A DNA stretch of 64,000 nt from DAISIK01 sp036822055 (GTDB taxonomy: Bacteria > Verrucomicrobiota > Verrucomicrobiia > Opitutales > Puniceicoccaceae): contig DAISIK010000010.1 of assembly GCA_036822055.1 (NCBI GenBank), positions 1-64,000 on the forward strand, read 5' to 3'. The notes under the pieces are model-generated. The model saw only the letters and a program-made list of their open reading frames with translations, had not been told where the DNA came from and did no database searches. This document shows positions 16,799-24,837 of this stretch, piece after piece. Each line of letters opens with the position of its first letter. Within the stretch, counting starts at the first letter, position 1. The position numbers and the translations under genes are program-made.

Positions 16799-17494
16799 CT
16801 AGTCGAAAAGGTCAGGCTGGTGGGGATGGTGGTACACCGCTTCCTCAATCAATCCCGGGTGGTTATTTCGGGTGCTGTTAACCTCGAGGGAGACCGGGCG
16901 CAGGGATATCTGGCGGTCATCCGCCTCGAGGAGCATTTCAGGGGTGGGCTGTTCCGAGCTTGAGAGCCAGCCATCAACCGCCGAAGGCTTCAGAAAAACC
17001 GGCATCCGATGATGGATTGATCCGATGAGCGAGTTTGCCGAGCAGGTAAGGATGGTAACTTCTCCGTGTTGCCCTTTCGCTGGATTCCAGAGTGCCGCAA
17101 AATGAAACAGCGAATCGGACACGGGATGGATCCAAAAGGGTCGTGGCGGTCCCATTGATTGGGTCCGATCCCATTCGAAGAAGCCACTCGCCGGGACAAT
17201 CGCATGACGGCGTTCGGCGGATTTTCGAAAAAGTGGTTTCTTCCATGCAGTCTCCGAGCGGGCATTGGCCACCAGCTTTGACGTTCCCGAATTCATTCTC
17301 AGTTGGAAGCCCCAGAACAATTGACGTCCAACTCGGCGGACGGGCTCTCCAGGCGAAGATTCATCGTGCAGGATGACGGGAATCTCGACTCCTGGGGAAA
17401 TGTTCCATGACGGAGTTATCGCAAAGGGATCGGAGAGGTTATAGATCTTCTCCAGAGACTGGGATCCGGGGTGGAGACTGTAGCGGCCACACAT
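16799..17494 (-). CDS. SRAP-family abasic-site DNA-binding protein (YedK/HMCES)
   Basis: 231 residues from the ATG at 17494; the longest frame adds 12 residues, but family members need cysteine as residue 2, and MCGRYSLHP gives exactly that. After methionine removal Cys2 forms a thiazolidine crosslink with abasic sites in single-stranded DNA, shielding them at forks. Other conserved points are PSWNISPG, NARSET, the FFEW motif with its catalytic glutamate and HHRMPVFL with its histidine. It is cytoplasmic. The stop is 12 bases from the peroxiredoxin end (convergent). It is downstream of queG, 32 bases after that stop on the same strand, so probably cotranscribed with it. Confidence 0.9.
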   Translation of the reverse strand: MCGRYSLHPGSQSLEKIYNLSDPFAITPSWNISPGVEIPVILHDESSPGEPVRRVGRQLFWGFQLRMNSGTSKLVANARSETAWKKPLFRKSAERRHAIVPASGFFEWDRTQSMGPPRPFWIHPVSDSLFHFAALWNPAKGQHGEVTILTCSANSLIGSIHHRMPVFLKPSAVDGWLSSSEQPTPEMLLEADDRQISLRPVSLEVNSTRNNHPGLIEEAVYHHPHQPDLFD

Positions 17495-17526
17495 AGGGGT
17501 ACTTTGGACTCGCGCCTGGTAGCAAA

Positions 17527-18552
17527 TCAAGCGCGGTCGATTCGTGGAATCATGCGCGCCCTAATTTGATCCAACGCCCAACTCGCGTGCTCGGCAACGA
17601 GTGGCCCGGACCCGCAGAGGACAGCCTCCAGAGCTGGAAGATCCGACTGGGTGCCAATATTGCCAAGCACCACGCAGACATTGCGCAGCCAACGCTCCAG
17701 ACCTAGGCGGCGAACGGGCGAACCCTGAAAAAAGCTTTGGAAGGTTTCCTGATCCCAGGAAAGGGTTTCCGCGAGGTCGGGAATCTTTCGTGGCTCAAAT
17801 TTGGCCTCTCGAGTTTGTCGCGCCCAATGATTCCAGGGGCAAACTTCCATGCAGTCATCACAACCGAAAAGATGGTCCCCAATGGCGGTCCGAAATTCCA
17901 TTGGAATGGGGCCTTGATGCTCAATGGTGAGGTATGCGATACATCGGCGGGCATCAAGTTGGAATGGAGCGGTGATGGCCTTTGTAGGGCAAATATCAAT
18001 ACATTTTTGACACTTGCCGCAGCGCTCAGGCTCTGGAGGGTCCGGGTCGAATCTAAGGGTGGTGAGGATGATCCCGATAAAGAAGTAGCTTCCGGCCTTT
18101 CGATCAATGAGGACGGTGTGCTTTCCCTGCCAGCCGAGACCCGCCAGCGCGGCGAGGGGTTTTTCAAGGATCGGGCCGGTATCCACATAGGGTTTTTGTT
18201 CGCCACCGTGGGAACGGAGTAGCGTGCAGAGCTTTTTCAAGCGTTTATAGATCAGATTGTGGTAGTCGCTCCCGAGAGCGTATCGTGCAATCCGCGCTCT
18301 CGCGGGGGGAGGGTCCTGGAAGTAATTGAAGGAGAGGGCAATGATCGTTTGAGCACCGGGATGAAGGCGAGAGGGATCGGTCCGCTGCTCCGTGCGGGAA
18401 GCCATCCACGCCATAGTGCCGTGCTTCTCCTCCGCGATCCAGCGCCGGTAGTAGGCCGCTTGCGAGAGCGGTGCAACCCCTGTAAACCCGACTCGGTCGA
18501 ATCCCAGATCCTGAGCGGTGCTAATGAATTCCTCTCGGAGATCGCTCATCAA
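17527..18552 (-). CDS. queG: Epoxyqueuosine reductase
   Basis: 341 residues. It catalyses the last step of queuosine synthesis, reduction of epoxyqueuosine to queuosine in tRNA, using cobalamin and two [4Fe-4S] clusters. The clusters' cysteines are visible in CGKCQKCIDICPTKAI and, split between sites, CDDCMEVCPWN. The N-terminal domain has AYYRRWIAEEKHGTMAWM and YALGSDYH, and the C-terminal part has HEAT-like repeats (LRNVCVVLGNIG). It diverges from queC with a 160-base gap that probably holds both promoters. I looked for a preQ1 riboswitch in that gap and did not recognise one. Confidence 0.95.
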   Translation of the reverse strand: MMSDLREEFISTAQDLGFDRVGFTGVAPLSQAAYYRRWIAEEKHGTMAWMASRTEQRTDPSRLHPGAQTIIALSFNYFQDPPPARARIARYALGSDYHNLIYKRLKKLCTLLRSHGGEQKPYVDTGPILEKPLAALAGLGWQGKHTVLIDRKAGSYFFIGIILTTLRFDPDPPEPERCGKCQKCIDICPTKAITAPFQLDARRCIAYLTIEHQGPIPMEFRTAIGDHLFGCDDCMEVCPWNHWARQTREAKFEPRKIPDLAETLSWDQETFQSFFQGSPVRRLGLERWLRNVCVVLGNIGTQSDLPALEAVLCGSGPLVAEHASWALDQIRARMIPRIDRA

Positions 18553-18712
18553 GGACCAATGCCATGGAGTGTCTCAAGAGGTCAACCAACTTGTGGCTAA
18601 GGTCTCGTCAACGGGAGTTGGAATGAGCTTGGCCAAATCGGCCAGGTGATGCTGAAAATCTTGGTGAAACGCTCGACAGCTCTCGGCATCGGCTCGTATC
18701 TTCTCGGCTATT

Positions 18713-19414
18713 GTGAAGACGCTTGTGGTATTTTCTGGTGGCTTAGACTCGACGGTTCTCCTCTACCATCTCCTTGCCGAAGGAAAGCAGGTTTCATCGT
18801 TGAGCGTGGACTACGGGCAACGACATCAGGTTGAGCTTTCCCGAGCCCGTATGATCGCTGAAAATGCGGGTGTCCCCTGGGATTGTGTCGATTTTTCAAC
18901 TCTTGGTAGTCTGCTTGGCAAGAGTAGTCTAGTTGATCGATCGGTTGAGGTACCCGAGGGACACTACGAAGATGAGTCGATGAAACTGACGGTGGTGCCC
19001 AATCGGAATATGATCCTCATCGCGCTGGCGACCGCCCGGGCGATTGCGATTGGGGCAAACGAGGTAGCTTACGGAGCCCATGCCGGGGACCATGCGATTT
19101 ACCCTGATTGTCGGCCAGCTTTTGCGGAGGCAATGGATGCGGCGGTACGTCTGGCAGACTTTAATGAGGTGAGGCTCTATCGCCCCTTCATCGGACTTTC
19201 CAAGGCAGAGATTGTGACCCGTGGCGCTGAATTGGGGGTTCCTTTTGAAGATACCTGGTCCTGCTATAAGGGGGGGGCGGTACATTGTGGGAGATGCGGA
19301 ACCTGTGTTGAGCGCCGCGAGGCTTTCCAGATTGCCGGGGTCCCTGATCCAACCCCATACGCCGAGGGAGCGCCCGATCTGAGTGAGCTCCTCGCCCAGC
19401 GGACGGTCGCCTAG
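18713..19414 (+). CDS. queC: 7-cyano-7-deazaguanine synthase
   Basis: 233 residues from a GTG at 18713 that places the PP-loop at the N-terminus: KTLVVFSGGLDSTVLLYHL. The C-terminal zinc-binding cluster is CYKGGAVHCGRCGTC, four cysteines. YGAHAGDHAIYPDCRPAF and VRLYRPF-like blocks are typical. It converts 7-carboxy-7-deazaguanine to preQ0 using ATP and ammonia. First gene of a three-gene plus-strand run with queD and queE, which together turn GTP-derived dihydroneopterin triphosphate into preQ0. Confidence 0.96.
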   Translation: MKTLVVFSGGLDSTVLLYHLLAEGKQVSSLSVDYGQRHQVELSRARMIAENAGVPWDCVDFSTLGSLLGKSSLVDRSVEVPEGHYEDESMKLTVVPNRNMILIALATARAIAIGANEVAYGAHAGDHAIYPDCRPAFAEAMDAAVRLADFNEVRLYRPFIGLSKAEIVTRGAELGVPFEDTWSCYKGGAVHCGRCGTCVERREAFQIAGVPDPTPYAEGAPDLSELLAQRTVA

Positions 19415-19424
19415 GAGTTTCTCT

Positions 19425-19859
19425 ATGTTCACCTGCTCAAAGCTATATCCAGAGATACCCTTTGCTCACCGGCAACACCGCCACAACGGGCACTGCGCCT
19501 TGATCCACGGTCACAACTGGAGTTTCAGACTAACCTTTGCCGCCGAGGAACTCGACGCCTGTGGATTTGTAGTGGATTTTGGATCGCTTGGTTACGTGAA
19601 GGAATGGCTTTTCAAAACCTTCGACCACGCTTGCTGTTTCAACCGGGATGATCTCGAAGGTCTCCGTTTGGTGGAATCCCATCCCCACTTTTTCCATGCC
19701 GTGGTTATCGAAAACTGCTCGGCCGAGGGAATCGCCCAATATGTTTGTGAATCGGTGGGCAGGTTGGTGACGACTGAAACCGGGGGACGGGTTAGGGTAG
19801 CTCAAGTGGAAGTTTTTGAAGACACCCGCAACGCGGCTTGTTTCAAACCAGCGGATTGA
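19425..19859 (+). CDS. queD: 6-carboxy-5,6,7,8-tetrahydropterin synthase
   Basis: 144 residues from the ATG at 19425, chosen because AGGAG at 19413-19417 lies seven bases upstream; the longest frame starts at 19383 inside queC. Zinc-ligand histidines are visible in FAHRQHRHNGHC and IHGHNW, and the catalytic region has DFGSLGYVKEWL and DHACCFN. It makes the tetrahydropterin substrate of QueE from dihydroneopterin triphosphate. Stop TGA overlaps the queE ATG by one base. Confidence 0.93.
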   Translation: MFTCSKLYPEIPFAHRQHRHNGHCALIHGHNWSFRLTFAAEELDACGFVVDFGSLGYVKEWLFKTFDHACCFNRDDLEGLRLVESHPHFFHAVVIENCSAEGIAQYVCESVGRLVTTETGGRVRVAQVEVFEDTRNAACFKPAD

Positions 19860-20536
19860 TGCGCTACCCGGTCTATGAGCGATTTTTAACCTGGCAAGGG
19901 GAGGGTGTCCATTTGGGACGAAAGGCGGCCTTTATCAGACTCTACGGCTGCCCGGTTCACTGCCCGTGGTGCGACTCCGCTGGCACCTGGCATCAGGACC
20001 ACGTCCCGGCTCATTTGCTTAAGGAGACAGCGGAGGAGTTGGTGAGTTGGGTTGTCTCAACCGGAGCCGGGATTTGTGTGATCACTGGAGGAGAACCGAC
20101 GATTTACGACCTCGACCCCCTCGTTTCTGAACTCACCCGGGTGGGAGTGCGGTCGCACCTCGAGACCAGCGGCGGTTTCCCAATCACCGGTAATCTTGAC
20201 TGGATCACTCTGAGCCCCAAGCGCTGGCAACTTCCACTCGACGAGAATCTGGTCAAGGCAGATGAGATTAAGGTGATCGTCGATCAGCCTGGAGCGATCG
20301 GCTATTGGGAGGATTCCCTGCGCGGCAAAGTGCGGACGGATTCGATTTGGCTGCATCCGGAATGGTCCTCCCGGAGTGACCCTGCGGTTATTCGGGCGAT
20401 CAATGAAGCTGTCCTCGCTCAACGCCTTCCGTACCGGGCCGGTTTTCAGCTGCACAAACTGTATCGGGTGGACGAATCCAGCGCTGGCTCCCGACCTCCC
20501 GTACCGCTGGGTGGAGTTCAAAGCAGGGGTTACTGA
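19859..20536 (+). CDS. queE: 7-carboxy-7-deazaguanine synthase (radical SAM)
   Basis: 225 residues from the ATG at 19859, overlapping the queD stop as TGATG; the longest frame begins 21 bases earlier. MRYPVYERFLTWQGEGVHLG is the typical N-terminus. The cluster-binding motif is CPVHCPWCD, a CX3CX2C spacing as in other QueE proteins. VITGGEPTIYD is the SAM-binding GGEP motif. It contracts the pterin ring to carboxydeazaguanine. Later steps (queF, tgt, queA) are not in the window; queG is just upstream in divergent orientation and gluQ is at 43558. Confidence 0.94.
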   Translation: MRYPVYERFLTWQGEGVHLGRKAAFIRLYGCPVHCPWCDSAGTWHQDHVPAHLLKETAEELVSWVVSTGAGICVITGGEPTIYDLDPLVSELTRVGVRSHLETSGGFPITGNLDWITLSPKRWQLPLDENLVKADEIKVIVDQPGAIGYWEDSLRGKVRTDSIWLHPEWSSRSDPAVIRAINEAVLAQRLPYRAGFQLHKLYRVDESSAGSRPPVPLGGVQSRGY

Positions 20537-20741
20537 ACCTTGGCCAAGTTTGCCATAGAGGTTTGATCGTTCTCGACCTACCGAAATTCATGATGAGGAA
20601 TACGTGAGTTTTCCGTCGCCATTTGGGCGGAATTACTCATGCGACGCGCCTGAAAATTAATTCGGAAGGGTGGAACCGGGGGGGGAGGCTACCGCGAGGG
20701 GAATCTTGCAACCGTCTTCATTTTGAGGGAGCCTCCCCACG
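20537..20741 (+). promoter_or_regulatory. Structured leader before the ATP-grasp-like gene
   Basis: 205 bases between queE and the ATG at 20742. A hairpin pairs GTGAGT (20604-20609) with ACTCAT (20635-20640), and its inner part pairs TTCCG and CC with GGCGGAA. Next, AAGGGTGGAACCG at about 20667-20679 resembles the T-box core sequence. Then GGGGAGGCT (20682-20690) is exactly complementary to AGCCTCCCC (20730-20738), which ends three bases before the start codon. Such pairing would hide the start region. A true T-box would need a specifier stem, which I cannot confirm. Confidence 0.4.
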
Positions 20742-22169
20742 ATGGATTTCACGAGCTTGGATAACGCCTTTAAGAGCCGAGAGCTTTTTCAGGATAAAAC
20801 ATGGCGGCTTTCCCCGGAAGCTTTTGGTTTGAGCGAAATCCAGCTCCGATCGATTGAGGAAATTGGCAGGGCCTGCCTCGAGTTTGTGTCGGCAGCCGAG
20901 AGGCTCTACCGGAGGGTGGCAGACGGACGAAAGCTTCTTCGGAACGGCGATCTGAAAGTGGATTGGGTGCTCGATTACTACGACGCAGGCAAGCCTTCAG
21001 GATTGATTGAGCACCAGAGGATGACTTTTCAAAACGGAAGGATTCCAAGGGTACTGCGCCCTGACCTCCTTCTGACCGAAGATGGTTTCGCCCTCACGGA
21101 GCTCGATTCCGTACCTGGTGGAATCGGTTTAACCGCGTTTCTAAACCGGCTCTACGCTCCAGATGGTGGAATCATCGGGGATGATGACCGGATGATCCGG
21201 GGCTTCATTGATTGCCTGAGTGACGAGTTTAGCAACCATCACAATCCATTCATTGCCATCGTAGTGAGTGATGAGGCGGAAACCTATCGACCCGAAATGG
21301 AGTGGCTCGCTGGAGAACTCCATCGACTGGGACGGAGGGTCTTTGTTTACCATCCCAGGGATCTTATGCCGATCGGAGAGAGCATTTGTGTCGATGTTGA
21401 GGGATCGCCGCAGCGGGTAGATATCATCTACCGCTTCTTCGAGCTCTTCGATTTACCGAATATGGCTCTCTCGAGTTTTCTCGTTGAGGCGGTTGAACGC
21501 GGGGAGGTTGTGCTAACCCCTCCAATGCGACCGATTCTGGAGGAAAAACTATCCCTTGCTCTCTTTCATCATCCGGTCCTCGAGCCCTATTGGAAGGAAC
21601 AGCTGGGTAAAAGATCCTTTGGTGTCCTTAAAAAGCTGATACCATATTCATGGATTGTCGATCCAACACCGGTTGGTCCAAACGCCTTCTTACATGCGCC
21701 GACGGTGGGTGGACGATCTCCTGCCCGATGGGAGGAGTTGGCAAACGGAACCCAGAAAGAGCGGAACTTGATTTTGAAAATCAGTGGATTTGACGAGTCG
21801 GCCTGGGGGGCGCGTAGTGTAACCCTCGGAAGCGATGTATCCCGGGAAGAGTGGGGGAGGGCATTGATCGAAGCGACCCGGTCTTGGCCCGACGCTCCTT
21901 ACATTCTCCAGGAATATCACAAACCCATCCGCCAACGGCACACCCTTTTTTCTGAGGATGGGGCGGTTCTTCCAACCGAGGGGAGGGTTCGGCTTTGTCC
22001 CTACTTTTTTATTCGGGATAAGGATGGTGGGTTGGAGAGTGACCTTTGTGGAATCCTGGCAACCCTTTGCCCGGCAGATAAAAAGATTATCCATGGAATG
22101 AAGGACGCTGCTCTTCTGCCCTGTCGTTTGCTTGAAAGTCAGAATAAGCCAGCGATGGTGGTTCAGTGA
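20742..22169 (+). CDS. Unknown protein, probably an ATP-grasp-like ligase with permuted order
   Basis: 475 residues, no family recognised with certainty. Two regions suggest a circularly permuted ATP-grasp fold. Near 108-127, RPDLLLTEDGFALTELDSVPGG resembles the metal-binding E-x-N/D end of the fold, here placed early. Near 346-365, LILKISGFDESAWGARSV resembles the ATP-lysine strand and flexible loop, followed by YILQEYHKP and an RVRLCPYFFI strand. In between lie a Rossmann-like block (IAIVVSDEAETYRPEMEWLA) and IYRFFELFDLPN. No signal peptide or membrane segment, so cytoplasmic. A structured leader precedes it and an acyltransferase follows after 39 bases, probably in one operon. It may join an amino or carboxylate group to an unknown partner. 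Confidence 0.6.
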   Translation: MDFTSLDNAFKSRELFQDKTWRLSPEAFGLSEIQLRSIEEIGRACLEFVSAAERLYRRVADGRKLLRNGDLKVDWVLDYYDAGKPSGLIEHQRMTFQNGRIPRVLRPDLLLTEDGFALTELDSVPGGIGLTAFLNRLYAPDGGIIGDDDRMIRGFIDCLSDEFSNHHNPFIAIVVSDEAETYRPEMEWLAGELHRLGRRVFVYHPRDLMPIGESICVDVEGSPQRVDIIYRFFELFDLPNMALSSFLVEAVERGEVVLTPPMRPILEEKLSLALFHHPVLEPYWKEQLGKRSFGVLKKLIPYSWIVDPTPVGPNAFLHAPTVGGRSPARWEELANGTQKERNLILKISGFDESAWGARSVTLGSDVSREEWGRALIEATRSWPDAPYILQEYHKPIRQRHTLFSEDGAVLPTEGRVRLCPYFFIRDKDGGLESDLCGILATLCPADKKIIHGMKDAALLPCRLLESQNKPAMVVQ

Positions 22170-22208
22170 AGGATTGAACTTTGATAAGGGGAGCGGTTCT
22201 TTCGGATC

Positions 22209-22976
22209 ATGGCTAAAAGCTTTAAGGCTCTCCCTTCAGTTTCCGGGGAACGGGTATCCCCGATCCGGCGGTATCAGGATCTCGTCATCGGCTCCCGTAA
22301 GTTGCGTTCTTTAATCGGTTACGAGCTGGTTCAGATATTTTCCTCGTGGGTTCCGGGAGCGCTGGGACTGCTTTTGAGAAAAAAATTATATCCCTTGCTC
22401 CTCGGCAGCTGTGGTAAGGGATGTATCTTCGGAAGAAATGTCGTATTGCGGCATCCATCACGAATCCATCTTTCGGACGGAGTGGTGGTTGACGATAACG
22501 TACTCCTCGATGCCAAAGGAGATGATTCGGAGGGGGGCATTTTTCTCGAGAAAGAAGCCTTCGTTGGCAGGGGTACAATCCTCAGTTGTAAGGGGGGACG
22601 AATCCATCTCGGAGAACGGGCAAACCTCGGCTTCTACGTAGAGATCTTTACCTCGAATCAGGTGTCGCTTGGCGCCGATGTAATGGTTGCCGCCTATTGT
22701 TATCTTGTTGGAGGCGGCAACTACTGCATGAATCGCCGGGATCTGCCGATGAACCAACAGTATGATTACGAGGGAAAGGGAGGTATCGTAGTTGAGGACG
22801 ACGTCTGGTTGGGGGCTCACGTTGTCGTGATGGACGGCATCACCCTGGGCCGGGGGAGTGTGCTCGGAGCGGGGGCAGTGGTGACAAAATCAACGGGTGC
22901 CTATGAAATATGGGGTGGGGTTCCCGCCAAGTTCCTTCGAGAGCGTCCCGCCGAATCCGCAGACGCCAGCAATTGA
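22209..22976 (+). CDS. Hexapeptide-repeat acyltransferase
   Basis: 255 residues. The first 100 or so are not recognised, with a hydrophobic patch (GALGLLLRKKLYPLL). From about residue 75 on there is a left-handed beta-helix of hexapeptide repeats, for example IFGRNVVLRHPSRIHL, VVVDDNVLLDA, VEDDVWLGAHVVVMDGI and GRGSVLGAGAVVTKS. It ends with WGGVPAKFLRER, the usual end of WcaF/maltose-acetyltransferase types. These enzymes move acetyl from acetyl-CoA to a sugar or other hydroxyl or amine. The catalytic histidine is plausibly in WLGAHVV. It follows the ATP-grasp-like gene closely and may act on its product or on a surface glycan. It converges on the HIT gene seven bases later. Confidence 0.82.
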   Translation: MAKSFKALPSVSGERVSPIRRYQDLVIGSRKLRSLIGYELVQIFSSWVPGALGLLLRKKLYPLLLGSCGKGCIFGRNVVLRHPSRIHLSDGVVVDDNVLLDAKGDDSEGGIFLEKEAFVGRGTILSCKGGRIHLGERANLGFYVEIFTSNQVSLGADVMVAAYCYLVGGGNYCMNRRDLPMNQQYDYEGKGGIVVEDDVWLGAHVVVMDGITLGRGSVLGAGAVVTKSTGAYEIWGGVPAKFLRERPAESADASN

Positions 22977-22983
22977 GGTTTAA

Positions 22984-23331
22984 TTAGCCGGGTGGCCATT
23001 GTAATTGTCGTCCACCAATCAGGTGGACATGCAGGTGCGGAACAGTCTCGCCGCCGTGCGGCCCGTTATTAATGACGATCCGATACCCTTGCTCAAGACC
23101 AAGATTCCTGGCCACTAAACCAGAGACAAAGATCAAATGACCGAGAAGGGATTCATCCGTTTGTTTGGCCTCCCCGACTCGGTCAATCCGGCGACAGGGG
23201 ACGATCAAAATGTGGGTCGGCGCCTGAGGATCAATATCTCTGATGGCGACACATTGATCGTCCCGGTATTCGAAGGTTGCGGGGATTTCCCCGGCGATGA
23301 TCTTTTCGAAGATGGAGGCTTCTGAGGACAT
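22984..23331 (-). CDS. HIT-family nucleotide-binding protein
   Basis: 115 residues from the ATG at 23331 (MSSEASIFEKIIAGEIPA); an upstream start would add 12 residues. It shows the whole HINT-type pattern: IFEKIIAGEIPA, THILIVPCRRI, YRIVINNGPHGGETVPHLHVHLIGG. The final HLHVHL is the catalytic histidine triad. Such proteins hydrolyse AMP-linked amines and related nucleotides in the cytoplasm. Last gene of the secA-led minus-strand group, 49 bases after the oxidoreductase stop. Confidence 0.93.
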   Translation of the reverse strand: MSSEASIFEKIIAGEIPATFEYRDDQCVAIRDIDPQAPTHILIVPCRRIDRVGEAKQTDESLLGHLIFVSGLVARNLGLEQGYRIVINNGPHGGETVPHLHVHLIGGRQLQWPPG

Positions 23332-23380
23332 GCCAGATTCATAAGCCAGCCCTTGGTGAGCTGGCAAATCTCAAAGAACA

Positions 23381-24625
23381 TCAACTGAGCAGGGCTTCGG
23401 CAGCTCGTAGACCCAGAGAAATGGCGCCCTCGATCGACGGATGATCGAGGTCTTCGCTAGCAAGCCAAATTCCGGGGGACCGTTCTTCTGGGCACCTCGG
23501 AGTGGGCGGCCCTGGCGGAAACTCAGGGAGCGCGCGTTCAACTCGAGCTAATGAAAGTAAACGCCAAGAAGCGACCGATGCTCCAAACCAACTCGCAAGT
23601 TCCTGGCGAACAGCCTTTTCCAGATCTTCGGGGAGGTCCGTCCGGGGGAGAATGGTAACCGAGACCAAATGCTCGTCGCCTGAGCGGTAGCCCGAGGCGA
23701 CGACCGTAGGGACGCAGAGGCTATTGATCAGGCCACCGTCTGCCGCGTTAAGAACTAGCCAAGGTCGTCCCACTGGTTTGCGGGGAGCAGAAAAATATAG
23801 GGCAATCACGGACTTCCAGGCGGTGGGTGGATGGTCAGAGGACGGCCCGAGAAGTTTCTGGGCTGATGCAGCATCGGTAGCGACAATGATTGGACCCCCG
23901 GAAACCGCTTCTCCACTCTCAAGGGTGACCCGTCCGGATTCGATCTTAACGACTTTGGAATGAAGCCGAATGGCATCCTCATTCAACCGTTGGGCAAGCT
24001 GCTGGGGGATCGATTCCATCCCCCCTTGGGGTAGACAAATCCCACCCTTTGAAAACATTCGGAAGGTGAATTCAAAGAGTTGGCTTGAGGTTCGAAGTTC
24101 ATCTTCGAGGAAAACGCCTCCGTAAAACGGTCGAAAGAATCGATCAACCATCTGGTCCGAAAATCCGTGCTGCTTTAAATAGGAGAGGGTGGTCTGGGAC
24201 GGACGATCCCAAATGGAATCGACGGGACCGCGGTTCACCTGCCTTCGAAGCGTGGCTATCCGCAGTTTGTCTGAAAAACCTCCGACCGGAGCCCGCAAGG
24301 TCGACCAAAAGGAGAGGGGGCGTCGGAAAGGATCAACGACTCGATGGAAAACACCAGCAACCCGGATCATCGCACCGGGCTCAAAGTAACCAAGGTTGAG
24401 CGCTGGAAGGTCGAGTAGCTGGCTGGCGTTCGGATAGGCATCGTTGAAGACCTGAAATCCACGGTCGAGCTGGAAGCCTTCCACCGAATCAGTGCGAATC
24501 CTCCCTCCGGGACGATCGGCCGCCTCGAGGATCAGCGGAGACAAGCCAGCAGCAACCAAACGAACGGCTGCAGCAAGCCCACAAATACCAGCCCCAACAA
24601 TCAGAGGTCTGGTGGCCTCACTCAT
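23381..24625 (-). CDS. FAD-dependent amine oxidase/desaturase-like oxidoreductase
   Basis: 414 residues. The N-terminal FAD site is complete: LIVGAGICGLAAAVRL, an acidic residue at the end of strand two (LILEAADRPGGRIRT) and FQLDRGFQVF. A C-terminal FAD segment reads GIWLASEDLDHPSIEGAISLG. The overall plan is that of protoporphyrinogen oxidase, phytoene desaturase and monoamine oxidase relatives; I cannot pick the substrate. No clear signal peptide. The start overlaps the preceding small gene's stop by four bases, so it is coupled to it and in turn to secA. Confidence 0.85.
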   Translation of the reverse strand: MSEATRPLIVGAGICGLAAAVRLVAAGLSPLILEAADRPGGRIRTDSVEGFQLDRGFQVFNDAYPNASQLLDLPALNLGYFEPGAMIRVAGVFHRVVDPFRRPLSFWSTLRAPVGGFSDKLRIATLRRQVNRGPVDSIWDRPSQTTLSYLKQHGFSDQMVDRFFRPFYGGVFLEDELRTSSQLFEFTFRMFSKGGICLPQGGMESIPQQLAQRLNEDAIRLHSKVVKIESGRVTLESGEAVSGGPIIVATDAASAQKLLGPSSDHPPTAWKSVIALYFSAPRKPVGRPWLVLNAADGGLINSLCVPTVVASGYRSGDEHLVSVTILPRTDLPEDLEKAVRQELASWFGASVASWRLLSLARVERALPEFPPGPPTPRCPEERSPGIWLASEDLDHPSIEGAISLGLRAAEALLS

Positions 24626-24837
24626 AGCTCGTTGAGTGCCTTTTCGTAGGACCGTCCTTCGATGTAATGCCGAAGCTGTGGAGAAAGAGAATCCGGATCG
24701 AGGGAGTCGAGGTAGGTAAGCGCATCCATCAATTCGCCAGGTTTGGGTTGGCCGTTAATGCCGCAGATTGTCTCAAGGTGACGCCTGATTTCAGCGACAT
24801 GATCAGGTTGAGTTCTCACTTTTCGACCAGTTCCCAT
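24622..24837 (-). CDS. Small hypothetical protein between secA and the oxidoreductase
   Basis: 71 residues, not recognised. Its ATG lies inside secA (22-base overlap) and its stop overlaps the oxidoreductase ATG by four bases, a tight chain that supports it being real. The sequence is soluble and rich in charged residues, with likely helices (PDHVAEIRRHLETI and PGELMDALTYLDSLD) and a conserved-looking tail HYIEGRSYEKAL. No metal-binding or catalytic motif. It might be an accessory subunit of the oxidoreductase. Confidence 0.6.
   Translation of the reverse strand: MGTGRKVRTQPDHVAEIRRHLETICGINGQPKPGELMDALTYLDSLDPDSLSPQLRHYIEGRSYEKALNEL

Noticed and set aside
18553..18712. Possible preQ1 riboswitch in the queG-queC gap
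   Set aside because: The short pseudoknot pattern with its conserved A-rich tail is not present; only minor hairpins are seen.
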